From: an uncultured Aquimarina sp.
GTDB taxonomy: Bacteria > Bacteroidota > Bacteroidia > Flavobacteriales > Flavobacteriaceae
DNA length: 64,000 nucleotides
Reading direction: 5' to 3'
Assembly (NCBI GenBank): GCA_947495425.1
Contig: CANLYR010000004.1
Coordinates: 111,013 to 175,012, forward strand
In this document: in pieces, positions 44,391 through 53,030 of the stretch
How the letters are laid out: the number at the start of each line of letters is the position of its first letter
Numbering within the stretch: the stretch's first letter is position 1
Position numbers and translations under genes: made by a program
The notes under the pieces: model-generated
Told to the model about the DNA's origin: nothing
What the model saw: the letters and a program-made list of their open reading frames with translations, nothing else
The model's database searches: none

Positions 44391-45371
44391 ATGAAGAAAA
44401 GCATTGCCATTTTGATGGGAGGGTATTCTAGTGAGTTTGACATATCTATACAAAGCGGAAATGTAGTATATAAACACTTAGATAAAACCCAATTTGAACC
44501 TTATAGAATTCATATCACCAAAAACAATTGGTTTTACGTCGATGATCAAGATCAAAAATATCCCATTGATAAAAGTGATTTCTCATTAACCTTACATGGG
44601 AAAAAAATCATTTTTGATGCGGCTTTTAATATTGTTCATGGTACTCCGGGAGAAGATGGTTTGCTTCAGGCGTATTTTGAATTGATCGGTATCCCGCAAA
44701 CCGCTTGTGATTTTTATCCGGCAGCACTTACCTTTAATAAACGAGATTGCATCAGTGTCCTGAAACCTTACGGAATACCAACTGCTACTAACTATTTCCT
44801 AAATAAAGGCGATCAAGTAAATACCGAAGCTATACTGGATACAGTTGGCCTGCCATGTTTTGTAAAAGCAAATAAAGCCGGAAGTAGTTATGGCGTATCT
44901 AAAGTTAAGACTAAAGCAGAATTATTACCCGCAATAGACATCGCATATAAAGAAGATGATGAGATTATTATTGAGTCTTTTTTAAGCGGTACTGAAGTTT
45001 CTGTTGGTGTAATAACGTATCAAGGAAAAGACATCGTATTACCAATCACAGAAATCGTATCAGAAAACGATTTTTTTGATTATGAAGCTAAGTATCTTGG
45101 GAAATCTCAAGAAATCACACCAGCGAGATTGTCTAAAGAAAATACCAAAAAAGTTCAGGATCTCGCATTAAAAATATATCAACTACTGAAAATGAAAGGG
45201 TTTTCGCGAAGCGAATTTATCTTCCATAATGGAGAACCTCATTTTGTTGAAATGAATACAAATCCAGGATTTAGCGAAGCCAGTATTTTACCCCAACAAG
45301 CCCTAAAGGCTGGAATTAGCCTAACAGAACTATTATCAAACACCATCGAAGAAGCTATAAAAAGTGAGTAA
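44391..45371 (+). CDS. ddl: D-alanine-D-alanine ligase
   Basis: 326 residues with ATP-grasp fold. It starts MKKSIAILMGGYSSEFDISI, and has NIVHGTPGEDGLLQAYFE, LPCFVKANKAGSSYGVSKV and FSRSEFIFHNGEPHFVEMNTNPGFSEASI. It joins two D-Ala for peptidoglycan precursor. Length is standard. Divergent from the PASTA gene; coaD follows. Confidence 0.97.
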   Translation: MKKSIAILMGGYSSEFDISIQSGNVVYKHLDKTQFEPYRIHITKNNWFYVDDQDQKYPIDKSDFSLTLHGKKIIFDAAFNIVHGTPGEDGLLQAYFELIGIPQTACDFYPAALTFNKRDCISVLKPYGIPTATNYFLNKGDQVNTEAILDTVGLPCFVKANKAGSSYGVSKVKTKAELLPAIDIAYKEDDEIIIESFLSGTEVSVGVITYQGKDIVLPITEIVSENDFFDYEAKYLGKSQEITPARLSKENTKKVQDLALKIYQLLKMKGFSRSEFIFHNGEPHFVEMNTNPGFSEASILPQQALKAGISLTELLSNTIEEAIKSE

Positions 45372-45409
45372 TTGATATAAAATCTTAATCTCGAATTCGT
45401 AATTTCTAA

Positions 45410-45417
45410 TATCTTTG
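45410..45417 (+). promoter_or_regulatory. Candidate coaD promoter (-7 box)
   Basis: TATCTTTG between ddl and coaD matches TAnnTTTG, with a start near 45424, 19 bases before the ATG. It may give coaD its own transcript besides read-through from ddl. Confidence 0.45.
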
Positions 45418-45442
45418 TAATCACACCAATCCATAATCACAT

Positions 45443-45898
45443 ATGAGAAGAGCAGTTTTCCCAGGATCATTTGACCCCATTACCTTAGGACATTACGATA
45501 TTATAGAAAGAGGATTGACTTTGTTTGATGAAGTTATTATTGCTATCGGGATTAATGCTGATAAAAAATATATGTTTTCTCTGGAGGAGCGAAAGCAATT
45601 TATAAAAGAATCATTCAAAAATGAATCCAAGATTAAGGTCATGACATATAAAGGGCTAACCGTAGAGTTTTGTAAACAACAAAATGCCCAATTCATTTTG
45701 AGAGGTCTTCGAAACCCCGCTGATTTTGAGTTTGAAAAAGCAATTGCCCATACCAATAGAAAAATGTCTGAAATTGAAACCGTTTTCTTATTGACGTCTT
45801 CTGGAAAAAGTTACATATCCTCTTCAATCGTACGCGATGTAATTCGTAATGGTGGAGACGTGTCAGGACTTGTTCCAGATACGGTTCTTGTGAAGTGA
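45443..45898 (+). CDS. coaD: Phosphopantetheine adenylyltransferase
   Basis: 151 residues. It starts RRAVFPGSFDPITLGHYDII with the nucleotidyltransferase motif, has NADKKYMFSLEERKQFIKE, YKGLTVEFCKQQNAQFILRGLRN and the ISSSIVRDV block. It makes dephospho-CoA from phosphopantetheine and ATP in CoA synthesis. Length is standard. Confidence 0.97.
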   Translation: MRRAVFPGSFDPITLGHYDIIERGLTLFDEVIIAIGINADKKYMFSLEERKQFIKESFKNESKIKVMTYKGLTVEFCKQQNAQFILRGLRNPADFEFEKAIAHTNRKMSEIETVFLLTSSGKSYISSSIVRDVIRNGGDVSGLVPDTVLVK

Positions 45899-46091
45899 TT
45901 TTTTCATTCATAAACAACAGGAATCCTCGTATTAGTCACAAAAGAATATGACGAAGCTATATGGTTTTATGCTGAAAAGCTTACTCATCTTTTCTATTCA
46001 TCATAAAAATATAGTCACAAATCACTACTGACATACGTTTGTCATTCTCCCATCATATTTTTGTTATGATATTAATTCTATAACAACAATC

Positions 46092-46553
46092 ATGAATATA
46101 AAAACAAAACTTGATCCCTTTTGGGTCATCGGAATTTCGGTACGAACCACCAAAGAAAATGATCAATTCGCTAACGATATTCCTGCTTTATGGAATACGT
46201 TTATGACAGAAGGCATACTACATAAAATTCCTAATAAAATTGAAGATACCATTTATGCTTTATATACAGATTACGAGAGTGATCATACTGGAGCATACAC
46301 TACAATTTTAGGATGTAAAGTAGCGCATGTAGACGTAATTCCTGATGGGATGACTAGCTTGCAAATAGAAGCAAGTACCTATTCTCGGTATACAGCAAAG
46401 GGAGATCTAACAAAATCTGCTGTTTATAATACTTGGTACGAAATCTGGGAAACAGATCTAAACAGAACATATACAACAGATTTTGAAGTGTATGGTGAAG
46501 AAGCTAAAAACCCTAAACAGGCAGAAGTAGATATTTTTGTTGCCATTACTTAA
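46092..46553 (+). CDS. GyrI-like small-molecule-binding protein
   Basis: 153 residues with no DNA-binding domain. The blocks FWVIGISVRTTKENDQFAND, PALWNTFM, YALYTDYESDHTGAYTTILG and YNTWYEIWETDLNRTYTTDF fit the effector-binding domain seen in GyrI, BmrR and integron Cass2 proteins. These bind hydrophobic or cationic ligands. A conserved Glu in DVEIF-type position is present (EVDIFVAI). It precedes a Crp/Fnr gene with a hairpin between. Substrate unknown. Confidence 0.78.
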   Translation: MNIKTKLDPFWVIGISVRTTKENDQFANDIPALWNTFMTEGILHKIPNKIEDTIYALYTDYESDHTGAYTTILGCKVAHVDVIPDGMTSLQIEASTYSRYTAKGDLTKSAVYNTWYEIWETDLNRTYTTDFEVYGEEAKNPKQAEVDIFVAIT

Positions 46554-46570
46554 GTTTGATAACAACAAAA

Positions 46571-46612
46571 GAAAATTTCGTAGGCTTATTAAATCTGCGA
46601 AATTTTCTCTTT
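46571..46612 (+). terminator. Terminator after the GyrI-like gene
   Basis: GAAAATTTCG (46571-46580) pairs with CGAAATTTTC (46598-46607); a 17-base loop and a T-rich end (TCTTTTGT) follow. The arms extend by ACAAAAG/CTTTTGT with a 2-base bulge. It lies 18 bases after the stop, within a false 5' extension of the next ORF. Confidence 0.75.
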
Positions 46613-46660
46613 TGTAAGATCACCTATTACCTGTATCTTAACGCATTAAAAAACAGGGTC

Positions 46661-47230
46661 ATGAATGAACTTCAGCAATATATCAAGTCTTACTTTGGAG
46701 TTACAAGTAATGATATGGAGGTCATTTCCAGATTATTTAAAGAAACTTCACTCAAAAAAGGAGCATATTTTTTGAAAAAAGATCAGTATTGTAACCAGTT
46801 AAGTTTTTTACGCACCGGTTATTTAAGGGTTTTTGCTGCTACCGAACATAAAGAAATTACCCAGTGGATTTCTAATAAAGGACATTTTGTAACTGATTTA
46901 TCGAGTCTCATTTTTAATACAACTGCTCGATTTGATATACAGGCATTAACAGATTGTGAATTATATACAATACAAAAAACAGAGTATCTAAATCTTGGAA
47001 ATGTTATTAACAACTGGGATAAACTCGAAAAATTATTTATCGCTAAATGTTTTATAGCTCTAGAAAATCGTGTATTCAACCATTTATCTCTTTCTGCAGA
47101 AGAACGCTATGATCAACTTTTTAATGAAAATCCTAGTCTTTTTAATCAAATCCCATTGCATTATCTTGCCTCGATGCTAGGCATGACACCCGAAACTTTA
47201 AGTAGAATTCGAAAAAAATCAATTTCTTGA
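46661..47230 (+). CDS. Crp/Fnr family transcriptional regulator
   Basis: 189 residues from ATG 46661 (MNELQQYIKSYFG); a TTG-opened frame to 46556 crosses the terminator and is not used. A cyclic-nucleotide-like sensor domain has KKGAYFLKKDQYCNQLSFLRTGYLRVF and FVTDLSSLIFN, and a short helix-turn-helix ends the protein (PLHYLASMLGMTPETLSRIRKK). No Fnr cysteines are seen at the N-terminus, so it senses something other than Fe-S or oxygen that way. It may control the nearby SRPBCC gene. Confidence 0.88.
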   Translation: MNELQQYIKSYFGVTSNDMEVISRLFKETSLKKGAYFLKKDQYCNQLSFLRTGYLRVFAATEHKEITQWISNKGHFVTDLSSLIFNTTARFDIQALTDCELYTIQKTEYLNLGNVINNWDKLEKLFIAKCFIALENRVFNHLSLSAEERYDQLFNENPSLFNQIPLHYLASMLGMTPETLSRIRKKSIS

Positions 47231-47296
47231 TCTAAATCAAGACATCCAGCATATAATACGCTGTAATTTGTAGTAAACTATCTGAAAAGTACTACA

Positions 47297-47743
47297 ATGG
47301 AAATAAAAACAGTAATCAAAATTAACGCCAAAGCAGAACAAGTATGGCAAACACTTATCAATTTTAAAGACTATAAAAAATGGAATCCTTTTATAACATC
47401 TATAATTGGTGAACCTAAAGAAGGAAATACAATTAAAGTATCTCTTCCTGAAATGTCATTTTCTCCCAAGATACGGTTAGTTAATAAAAATAAAGAACTG
47501 CGATGGGTAGGACATTTTATGTTCAAAGGGTTGTTTGACGGAGAACATCGTTTTAAAATTCAAGACAATAATGACGGTACAATCACCTTTTATCATCAAG
47601 AAAAATTCAGTGGTATTTTGATACCTATATTTAGAAAAAAACTTGAATCTCAAACCGTGCAAGGTTTTAATGCAATGAATAAAAAGCTAAAAGAAGTGGT
47701 AGAAAAAAAATATAACTCCTCGAAAATCATAAAATTAACATAA
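47297..47743 (+). CDS. SRPBCC family (polyketide cyclase-like) protein
   Basis: 148 residues. It starts MEIKTVIKINAKAEQVWQTL, then NFKDYKKWNPFITSIIGEPK, matching the helix-grip SRPBCC fold that binds hydrophobic ligands. It has YHQEKFSGILIPIFRK near the end. It lies 66 bases after the Crp/Fnr gene, so the two may be co-transcribed. Function is unknown. Confidence 0.82.
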   Translation: MEIKTVIKINAKAEQVWQTLINFKDYKKWNPFITSIIGEPKEGNTIKVSLPEMSFSPKIRLVNKNKELRWVGHFMFKGLFDGEHRFKIQDNNDGTITFYHQEKFSGILIPIFRKKLESQTVQGFNAMNKKLKEVVEKKYNSSKIIKLT

Positions 47744-47827
47744 AACTTACTTCGCAGATCACTAATGACAACTACAAGATCTACTTTTTTAATATTTTTA
47801 ACTATCTGAATCCATATCATAGTTATC

Positions 47828-48649
47828 ATGAAAATTCATGAAACCGCTTTTATAGTATCTACTTACAGGTCTCATTATAAAGAAGTAAGCAAAGATTGCT
47901 ATGCACAATTATGGAATAATTCGGACACAGATGCATTAATAGCTGATATTTTGAAAAGTGTTTCTGCGCATGAAGCTATTTTGCATAGCATAAGAAACCG
48001 TTTCTTCTATGAAAAAATGAATGCTTTTTTTGGTAAAAACAATGGGGGTACATTGATCAATTTTGGATCTGGGTTTAGCATGTACCAATTTTCTTTTAGC
48101 AATAACGTTTCAACAATAGAAATAGATAAAAAAGGTATCATATCCTACAAAAAAGAAAAAGTTGATCATTGGATAAAAACAGGTGAATTACCTCATCGTG
48201 ATATTCAATACACGGCAATCGATTTTAATGCAAATACCGCTGCTGAAATTGTGGTAATGCTACAGCCTATGATTACGAAACAACCCACATTTATTTTAAT
48301 AGAAGGTGTTTTATTTTTTCTAAATAGAGAAATTACAAATACGCTATTCTCTGTTTTTAATCAACTACAAAAATCAAGGGATTTGCTAGGTGCAGTAACG
48401 TATTTACCAGAAGTTGAGCAAACCCCAGTTTATAAGCGATTATTGCATTATTTTGACAGTAATAATGATACTAATGACTCTTTTTTACATCAAACTCTGC
48501 CAAATTCTTATTTATCTAAGGTAAAAGGATATAAAGTAAAGGAAAACACCGACGAATTTGAGTTATCAAAAATATATGCTCCAAAACATAAAATCAGAAA
48601 TAAACTAGATATTCTTAACGAAACCATGTACATTTTAGAAAAAACCTAA
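47828..48649 (+). CDS. Class I SAM-dependent methyltransferase (LCM-like)
   Basis: 273 residues. The start is MKIHETAFIVSTYRSHYKEV, and it has LINFGSGFSMYQFSF with a loose SAM-binding Gly block, TIEIDKKGIISYKKEKV, and FILIEGVLFFLNREITNTLF, a hallmark of leucine carboxyl methyltransferase-like proteins. These methylate carboxyls or small molecules. It converges on a gene 3 bases inside its end (opposite strand). No partner is visible. Confidence 0.72.
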   Translation: MKIHETAFIVSTYRSHYKEVSKDCYAQLWNNSDTDALIADILKSVSAHEAILHSIRNRFFYEKMNAFFGKNNGGTLINFGSGFSMYQFSFSNNVSTIEIDKKGIISYKKEKVDHWIKTGELPHRDIQYTAIDFNANTAAEIVVMLQPMITKQPTFILIEGVLFFLNREITNTLFSVFNQLQKSRDLLGAVTYLPEVEQTPVYKRLLHYFDSNNDTNDSFLHQTLPNSYLSKVKGYKVKENTDEFELSKIYAPKHKIRNKLDILNETMYILEKT

Positions 48650-48864
48650 AATCCAGACAACAATGCCCCACAAATCCCCAAACCAACCACAAGGTAGACT
48701 CCTGCAAGAATAAAAAAAACTTTTCCAGCCTTTCGACTAGCACTACGAAATAGAATGAAACCAATAATTGCCAGAAAAATTGGAGGTCCGAGAAGAATTA
48801 ACAGAATAACATAAACTATCCCATCTAGATTGCCCGGCTCGAGTATAATTAAGTTTGATATCAT
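48646..48864 (-). CDS. Small two-helix membrane protein of the Lgt-like/radical SAM operon
   Basis: 72 residues with two membrane segments (VYVILLILLGPPIFLAIIGF, VFFILAGVYLVVGLGICG) and a basic loop RSASRKAGK. Its ATG overlaps the stop of the radical SAM gene (ATGA) so it is translationally coupled to it. Without the operon context it would be a plain hypothetical protein. No domain is recognised. It may hold the enzyme at the membrane; inferred from coupling only. Confidence 0.75.
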   Translation of the reverse strand: MISNLIILEPGNLDGIVYVILLILLGPPIFLAIIGFILFRSASRKAGKVFFILAGVYLVVGLGICGALLSGF

Positions 48865-50255
48865 AAGACTTCGGTTCTTAAGTGTTCTAAATATGCTTGC
48901 TTATCATCCCTATAAAATAAATTCATAGTTTCAAAAGGAATGATTTTATAATCTTTATTTACAATATGCACACAAGATTTTTTAATAGCTCGCACATCAA
49001 AGTTATAGGCATCAATAAATTGCATGATAATAATGCGAAACAAATTATCATACCCCAAATCAGGTGCATCAATTTCGGGAAGACAACACATGATAGATTT
49101 CAAATTTTCTGAAGCTGTTTCTACAGAATTTCCAGTACTAAACAATTCAAGGACTTTACCATGCAACTCAGCATCCTGTTCATAAACAATAGTATTTTTA
49201 CCATTATCCAATAAATCAGACGGATTAATATAACGTGTTAGCGGCATAATACCCGCTTCATTTTTTAATGCATACCCCATCACCAACGCATCAGGGTTAC
49301 AGGGTACCGGAATTAGATCATCGGCTTCAAAAACCGGAAATTGCTCTACTATTTTTCTACGCACTTCTGTGAGTGTGATCCTATTGGTTTGCGTATCAAA
49401 ATCTTCTAATCTTCCTGCTATTTGTGTGGGCTGAAACGTGACTCCTCTAACACACTTTTGCTGAGTAGCAAACGAAATTATATCCCCCATCTCCTCATCA
49501 TTAAGTCCTTTCTCTAGAGTTACAACCAACGTTGTCGATAAATTAAATTGATTGAGATGCGCTATCGCTTGTTTTCTGACTTTGGTAAGGTCTTCTCCTC
49601 GTAATTTTTCTAGCACTTCTGCTTTTAAAGAATCGAATTGCAGATAAATTTCAAAATCTGGCATATAACTCGCCAATCGCTCTACAAATTTAATATCCTT
49701 TGCGATACGCACACCATTAGTATTGACCATTAGATGTCGAATCGGTAGTTGCTTGGCATACTCTAAGATTTCAAAAAACTGAGGATGTATTGTGGGTTCT
49801 CCTCCACTAATTTGAACCACGTCTGGTTCTTTCTCATTTTCTACAATCGTATCCAACATCTTTTTAATTTCATCTAACGTGCGATGTCTTCCATAGTGCG
49901 GAGACGAAGAAGCATAACAGGTCGGGCAAGTAAGATTACATCGATCAGTAACTTCTATAATCGTCAAACAAGAATGCTGCTCATGATCAGGGCATAATCC
50001 ACAATCATACGGGCATCCATAATCTGTAGTCGTATTAAACTTATAGGGAAACTCTGAGGGTTTATTGTAATTTCTAATATTTTTATAATATTCAATATCA
50101 TCGGCGATAAGTACTTTTGATCTGCCGTGATCAGGACATCGCTTCAGCATAAATACTTTATCGTCTTCAAAAACGATTTTAGCATCAATTCTTTTTAAAC
50201 AGGTTGGACATAAACTGAGTGTAAAATCGTAATACGTATAGTTTCTAACGGGCAT
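48861..50255 (-). CDS. Radical SAM protein with extra Cys clusters (MJ0619/Tes-like)
   Basis: 464 residues. The radical SAM cluster is C106-x3-C110-x2-C113 in DRCNLTCPTCY, then QISGGEPTIHPQF. Before it lie a rubredoxin-like set (C16, C19, C40 in CPTC and KRCPDHG) and a second CX3CX2C, C81-C85-C88, in GCPYDCGLCPDHEQHSC. That layout matches class D radical SAM methylase MJ0619 and tetraether synthase Tes, which carries several clusters and a rubredoxin-type iron. A pair of Cys (MCCLPEIDAP) sits near the C-terminus. The gene overlaps an Lgt-like gene by 11 bases. I infer action on a lipid. Substrate unknown. Confidence 0.85.
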   Translation of the reverse strand: MPVRNYTYYDFTLSLCPTCLKRIDAKIVFEDDKVFMLKRCPDHGRSKVLIADDIEYYKNIRNYNKPSEFPYKFNTTTDYGCPYDCGLCPDHEQHSCLTIIEVTDRCNLTCPTCYASSSPHYGRHRTLDEIKKMLDTIVENEKEPDVVQISGGEPTIHPQFFEILEYAKQLPIRHLMVNTNGVRIAKDIKFVERLASYMPDFEIYLQFDSLKAEVLEKLRGEDLTKVRKQAIAHLNQFNLSTTLVVTLEKGLNDEEMGDIISFATQQKCVRGVTFQPTQIAGRLEDFDTQTNRITLTEVRRKIVEQFPVFEADDLIPVPCNPDALVMGYALKNEAGIMPLTRYINPSDLLDNGKNTIVYEQDAELHGKVLELFSTGNSVETASENLKSIMCCLPEIDAPDLGYDNLFRIIIMQFIDAYNFDVRAIKKSCVHIVNKDYKIIPFETMNLFYRDDKQAYLEHLRTEVL

Positions 50256-50985
50256 AAAAGAGTTTTCGAATAGTTTTTTGATAGTAAATTAAGCATAAGA
50301 TACATAAATACTGAATACTACTTAATCCAAAAATTAAAAAAACATTGGGTTTTAAAAATTCTATTATAAAACGAAACGAAAAATATGAGATCATAAAGTA
50401 CTGAAACAGGCGCCCGCTTTCAAGTACATTTTTCTTTAGGAAATGTTTCAGAAATATCCACAAAACAATCAAAAAAACAATTTCGAATAAAGCCAATGGG
50501 TACCGTAATACTCCATCTCCCAAATCCATTCCTAAAAATGAGGTTGTAATTTTTCCATATGTAAATTCATTAATTCCGGCCAAAAAACACCCAACCCTAC
50601 CTACTATAATTCCCAAAATGATTGGAAACGTAAATAAGTCGCCAGAAGAATGCTTTTCGTTAATAATTTTCTTAGCAATCTCTACCCCAAGAAGACCTCC
50701 AAAAAGACCACCCATAATAGTTTTGGCATTTAGCACTTGCAGCAAATATTCTGGAGTGAAAGAGAATACAGGATTTTCTAAAAAACCAACCCATCGAGAC
50801 CCAAAAAAAGCACCAAAAACTGCTCCTATAATGATGGATAATCGATTACCTGAAGAAATCAGATCCTGTGTATTCTTCTTGAGATACACATAATATCGAA
50901 ATCCAATAAAAAATGCGGCATACTCTAAAACCAAATGGATATTCACTTTTATACCAAAAACAATAGGTTCAAAAGGAATATCCAT
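50245..50985 (-). CDS. Lgt-like (prolipoprotein diacylglyceryl transferase family) membrane protein
   Basis: 246 residues with about seven membrane segments. The Lgt signature is seen as GRVGCFLAGINEFTYGKIT, then GMDLGDGVLRYPLALFE. However the essential His of E. coli Lgt (H103, in HGG) is Met here (IMGGLFGGLLGVE). So it is unlikely to be the true lipoprotein Lgt, which should exist elsewhere. Lgt binds phosphatidylglycerol, so this relative may handle a phospholipid. It starts the operon with the radical SAM gene overlapping its end. Confidence 0.82.
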   Translation of the reverse strand: MDIPFEPIVFGIKVNIHLVLEYAAFFIGFRYYVYLKKNTQDLISSGNRLSIIIGAVFGAFFGSRWVGFLENPVFSFTPEYLLQVLNAKTIMGGLFGGLLGVEIAKKIINEKHSSGDLFTFPIILGIIVGRVGCFLAGINEFTYGKITTSFLGMDLGDGVLRYPLALFEIVFLIVLWIFLKHFLKKNVLESGRLFQYFMISYFSFRFIIEFLKPNVFLIFGLSSIQYLCILCLIYYQKTIRKLFYAR

Positions 50986-51026
50986 CTCTTATTTAATTCG
51001 ATTTAGGATCGAAATATACGTTTTAT

Positions 51027-52880
51027 TTACTGCATTGCTTTTGCCATCACATGATAACGTGGATCATCTACATCATGTTCTATTACATTAGCTAACCTAG
51101 GCGAAGCTTTGATCATTAGGGCCTGGCATTCTTCGCTAAGGTGTTTAATCCTTACCTTTTTGCCTGCTTCTTCATACCTACCTACCAAATTGAAGATCGC
51201 TTCTAGTGCAGAATGATCGCTAACGCGGGATTCTATAAAATCGATCTCTACAGACTCCGGATCATTAGCCACATCAAATTTATTATTGAAAGCCTGTATA
51301 CTTCCGAAGAAAAGAGGTCCCCATATCTCGTATACTTTGGTTCCATCATCTTTGATATGTTTTCGTGCTCGTATTTTTTTAGCATTTTCCCAGGCAAACG
51401 CTAGTGCCGACATAATTACTCCGGCAATTACCGCCACTGCGAGGTCAAAAAATACTGTTAATGAAGATACTGCTATTAATACAATAGCATCGGTACGTGG
51501 TATTTTATTTAAAATTCTAAAACTCGACCATGCAAAGGTTCCGATCACTACCATAAACATTACACCAACCAGAGCCGCAATAGGCACTTGTTCTATTAAT
51601 CCAGAGGCAAATAAGATAAATAGCAATAGTGTTACTGCTGCTACAATACCTGATAATCGTGTACGACCACCTCCCTTGATGTTAATAATAGATTGCCCGA
51701 TCATGGCACAACCACCCATACCCCCAAAAAGACCTGTAACTATATTGGCGCCTCCTTGTGCTAAACATTCTCTATTAGAATTACCTCTCGTCTCAGTTAA
51801 CTCATCAATAAGGTTTAATGTCATCAACGATTCTATTAATCCGATGGCAGCCAATATTAATGCATAAGGTGCTATAAATGTGAAGGTCGCCCATGTGAAG
51901 GGTACTTTATTAAAAATATCGAATTGAAATTGAGGTAATCCTCCCTTTAGCCCTTCTCCACCGCCATCTCTAATAAAACTACCTACGGTGGCAACGTCTA
52001 GTTTACCAAGAATCACTATAGCAGATACAACCACAATTCCTATCAATGCCTCTGGTAATTTGGCAGTAGCTTTAAGCTTAGGTAATCCCCACATGATCGC
52101 CATGGTTAGTAGTACCAAACCTAACATCAATAATAACTGAGTAGTAGAAATCCACCTTTTGACCTTTCCTTTCTTTTGAATGCTATAAATCGCCTTCTCT
52201 TTATCATTATAATTAAAAAGCAACTCCTGAGATATCAAATCAAAAACCTGACCATCATGAATGATATATTTTCCCTCTTCAGAAGTTAAATCTTCTATTC
52301 TATTGTCTGCAAAATTGAATAAGGCAACGCCTGTTGTAGCATCGTAGACTTTGTTATCCTCTCTTATTTCGAATTTTTTATCTATTGAGGTTGTCACATA
52401 TTTATCGTTACCAAATACATCTTTAACCCCTTCTTTAAACATCCCTAATTGAGAAAGAAAAATTACAATGGCTAGTCCATTTACGAACCCCATCATTACT
52501 GGATGTGGGATCAAGCGCACAAATTTACCAAGCTTGAATACCCCGGCCAGCATTTGAATTACTCCCATAAAAATAACCGTTGCAAAAAGATAATACAATC
52601 CAAGTTCTTCTCCTGGAGCACCCATAGCATTTCCTTCTGCTACAAGGCTTACCATGACCACGGCTAATGCTCCTGTTGCACCAGAAATCATTCCCGGACG
52701 TCCTCCAAAAACAGAAGTAATCAATCCAATCATAAACGCAGCATACAATCCAACTAATGGATCCACACCCGCTACAAAAGCAAAGGCAACAGCCTCAGGA
52801 ACTAAAGCCAACGCAACCGTCAACCCGGATAAAATATCATTTTTGGCATTTGCCACTCTTTTTCTTACAAACTCCGTCAT
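51027..52880 (-). CDS. SulP family anion transporter with a large soluble insertion
   Basis: 617 residues. The SulP core begins NDILSGLTVALALVPEAVAFAFVAG, and the STAS domain (GPLFFGSIQAFNNKF, DFIESRVSDHSALEAIFNL) ends it. Between about residues 149 and 242 a hydrophilic region with no clear membrane helix interrupts the barrel after FLSQLGM. It repeats the pattern VYD.TTGVALFNF and VFD.ISQELLFNY, suggesting two small beta units. SulP proteins carry sulfate, bicarbonate or dicarboxylates; the substrate is not known. The gene is alone. Confidence 0.93.
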   Translation of the reverse strand: MTEFVRKRVANAKNDILSGLTVALALVPEAVAFAFVAGVDPLVGLYAAFMIGLITSVFGGRPGMISGATGALAVVMVSLVAEGNAMGAPGEELGLYYLFATVIFMGVIQMLAGVFKLGKFVRLIPHPVMMGFVNGLAIVIFLSQLGMFKEGVKDVFGNDKYVTTSIDKKFEIREDNKVYDATTGVALFNFADNRIEDLTSEEGKYIIHDGQVFDLISQELLFNYNDKEKAIYSIQKKGKVKRWISTTQLLLMLGLVLLTMAIMWGLPKLKATAKLPEALIGIVVVSAIVILGKLDVATVGSFIRDGGGEGLKGGLPQFQFDIFNKVPFTWATFTFIAPYALILAAIGLIESLMTLNLIDELTETRGNSNRECLAQGGANIVTGLFGGMGGCAMIGQSIINIKGGGRTRLSGIVAAVTLLLFILFASGLIEQVPIAALVGVMFMVVIGTFAWSSFRILNKIPRTDAIVLIAVSSLTVFFDLAVAVIAGVIMSALAFAWENAKKIRARKHIKDDGTKVYEIWGPLFFGSIQAFNNKFDVANDPESVEIDFIESRVSDHSALEAIFNLVGRYEEAGKKVRIKHLSEECQALMIKASPRLANVIEHDVDDPRYHVMAKAMQ

Positions 52881-53030
52881 AGTTGTGATATTTGAGGGTG
52901 CAAAAATACATTTATTTTGTAGTAAGACAAGTAAAATGAGTAGCTATATGATTTCAACTCAAAACTAAAACATTGTAGAAGATTGCTAATTTTTAAAACT
53001 TAGTATATTTGGTCATTATATTCATCAGTC

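Noticed and set aside
46556..46660. 5' extension of the Crp/Fnr ORF from TTG 46556
   Set aside because: The extension is a terminator hairpin, and the ATG at 46661 begins the usual Crp/Fnr N-terminus.
50245..50985. Annotation of the 246-residue protein as the canonical prolipoprotein diacylglyceryl transferase
   Set aside because: The His of the HGG motif is replaced by Met, and it is coupled to a radical SAM gene. Lgt must be elsewhere.
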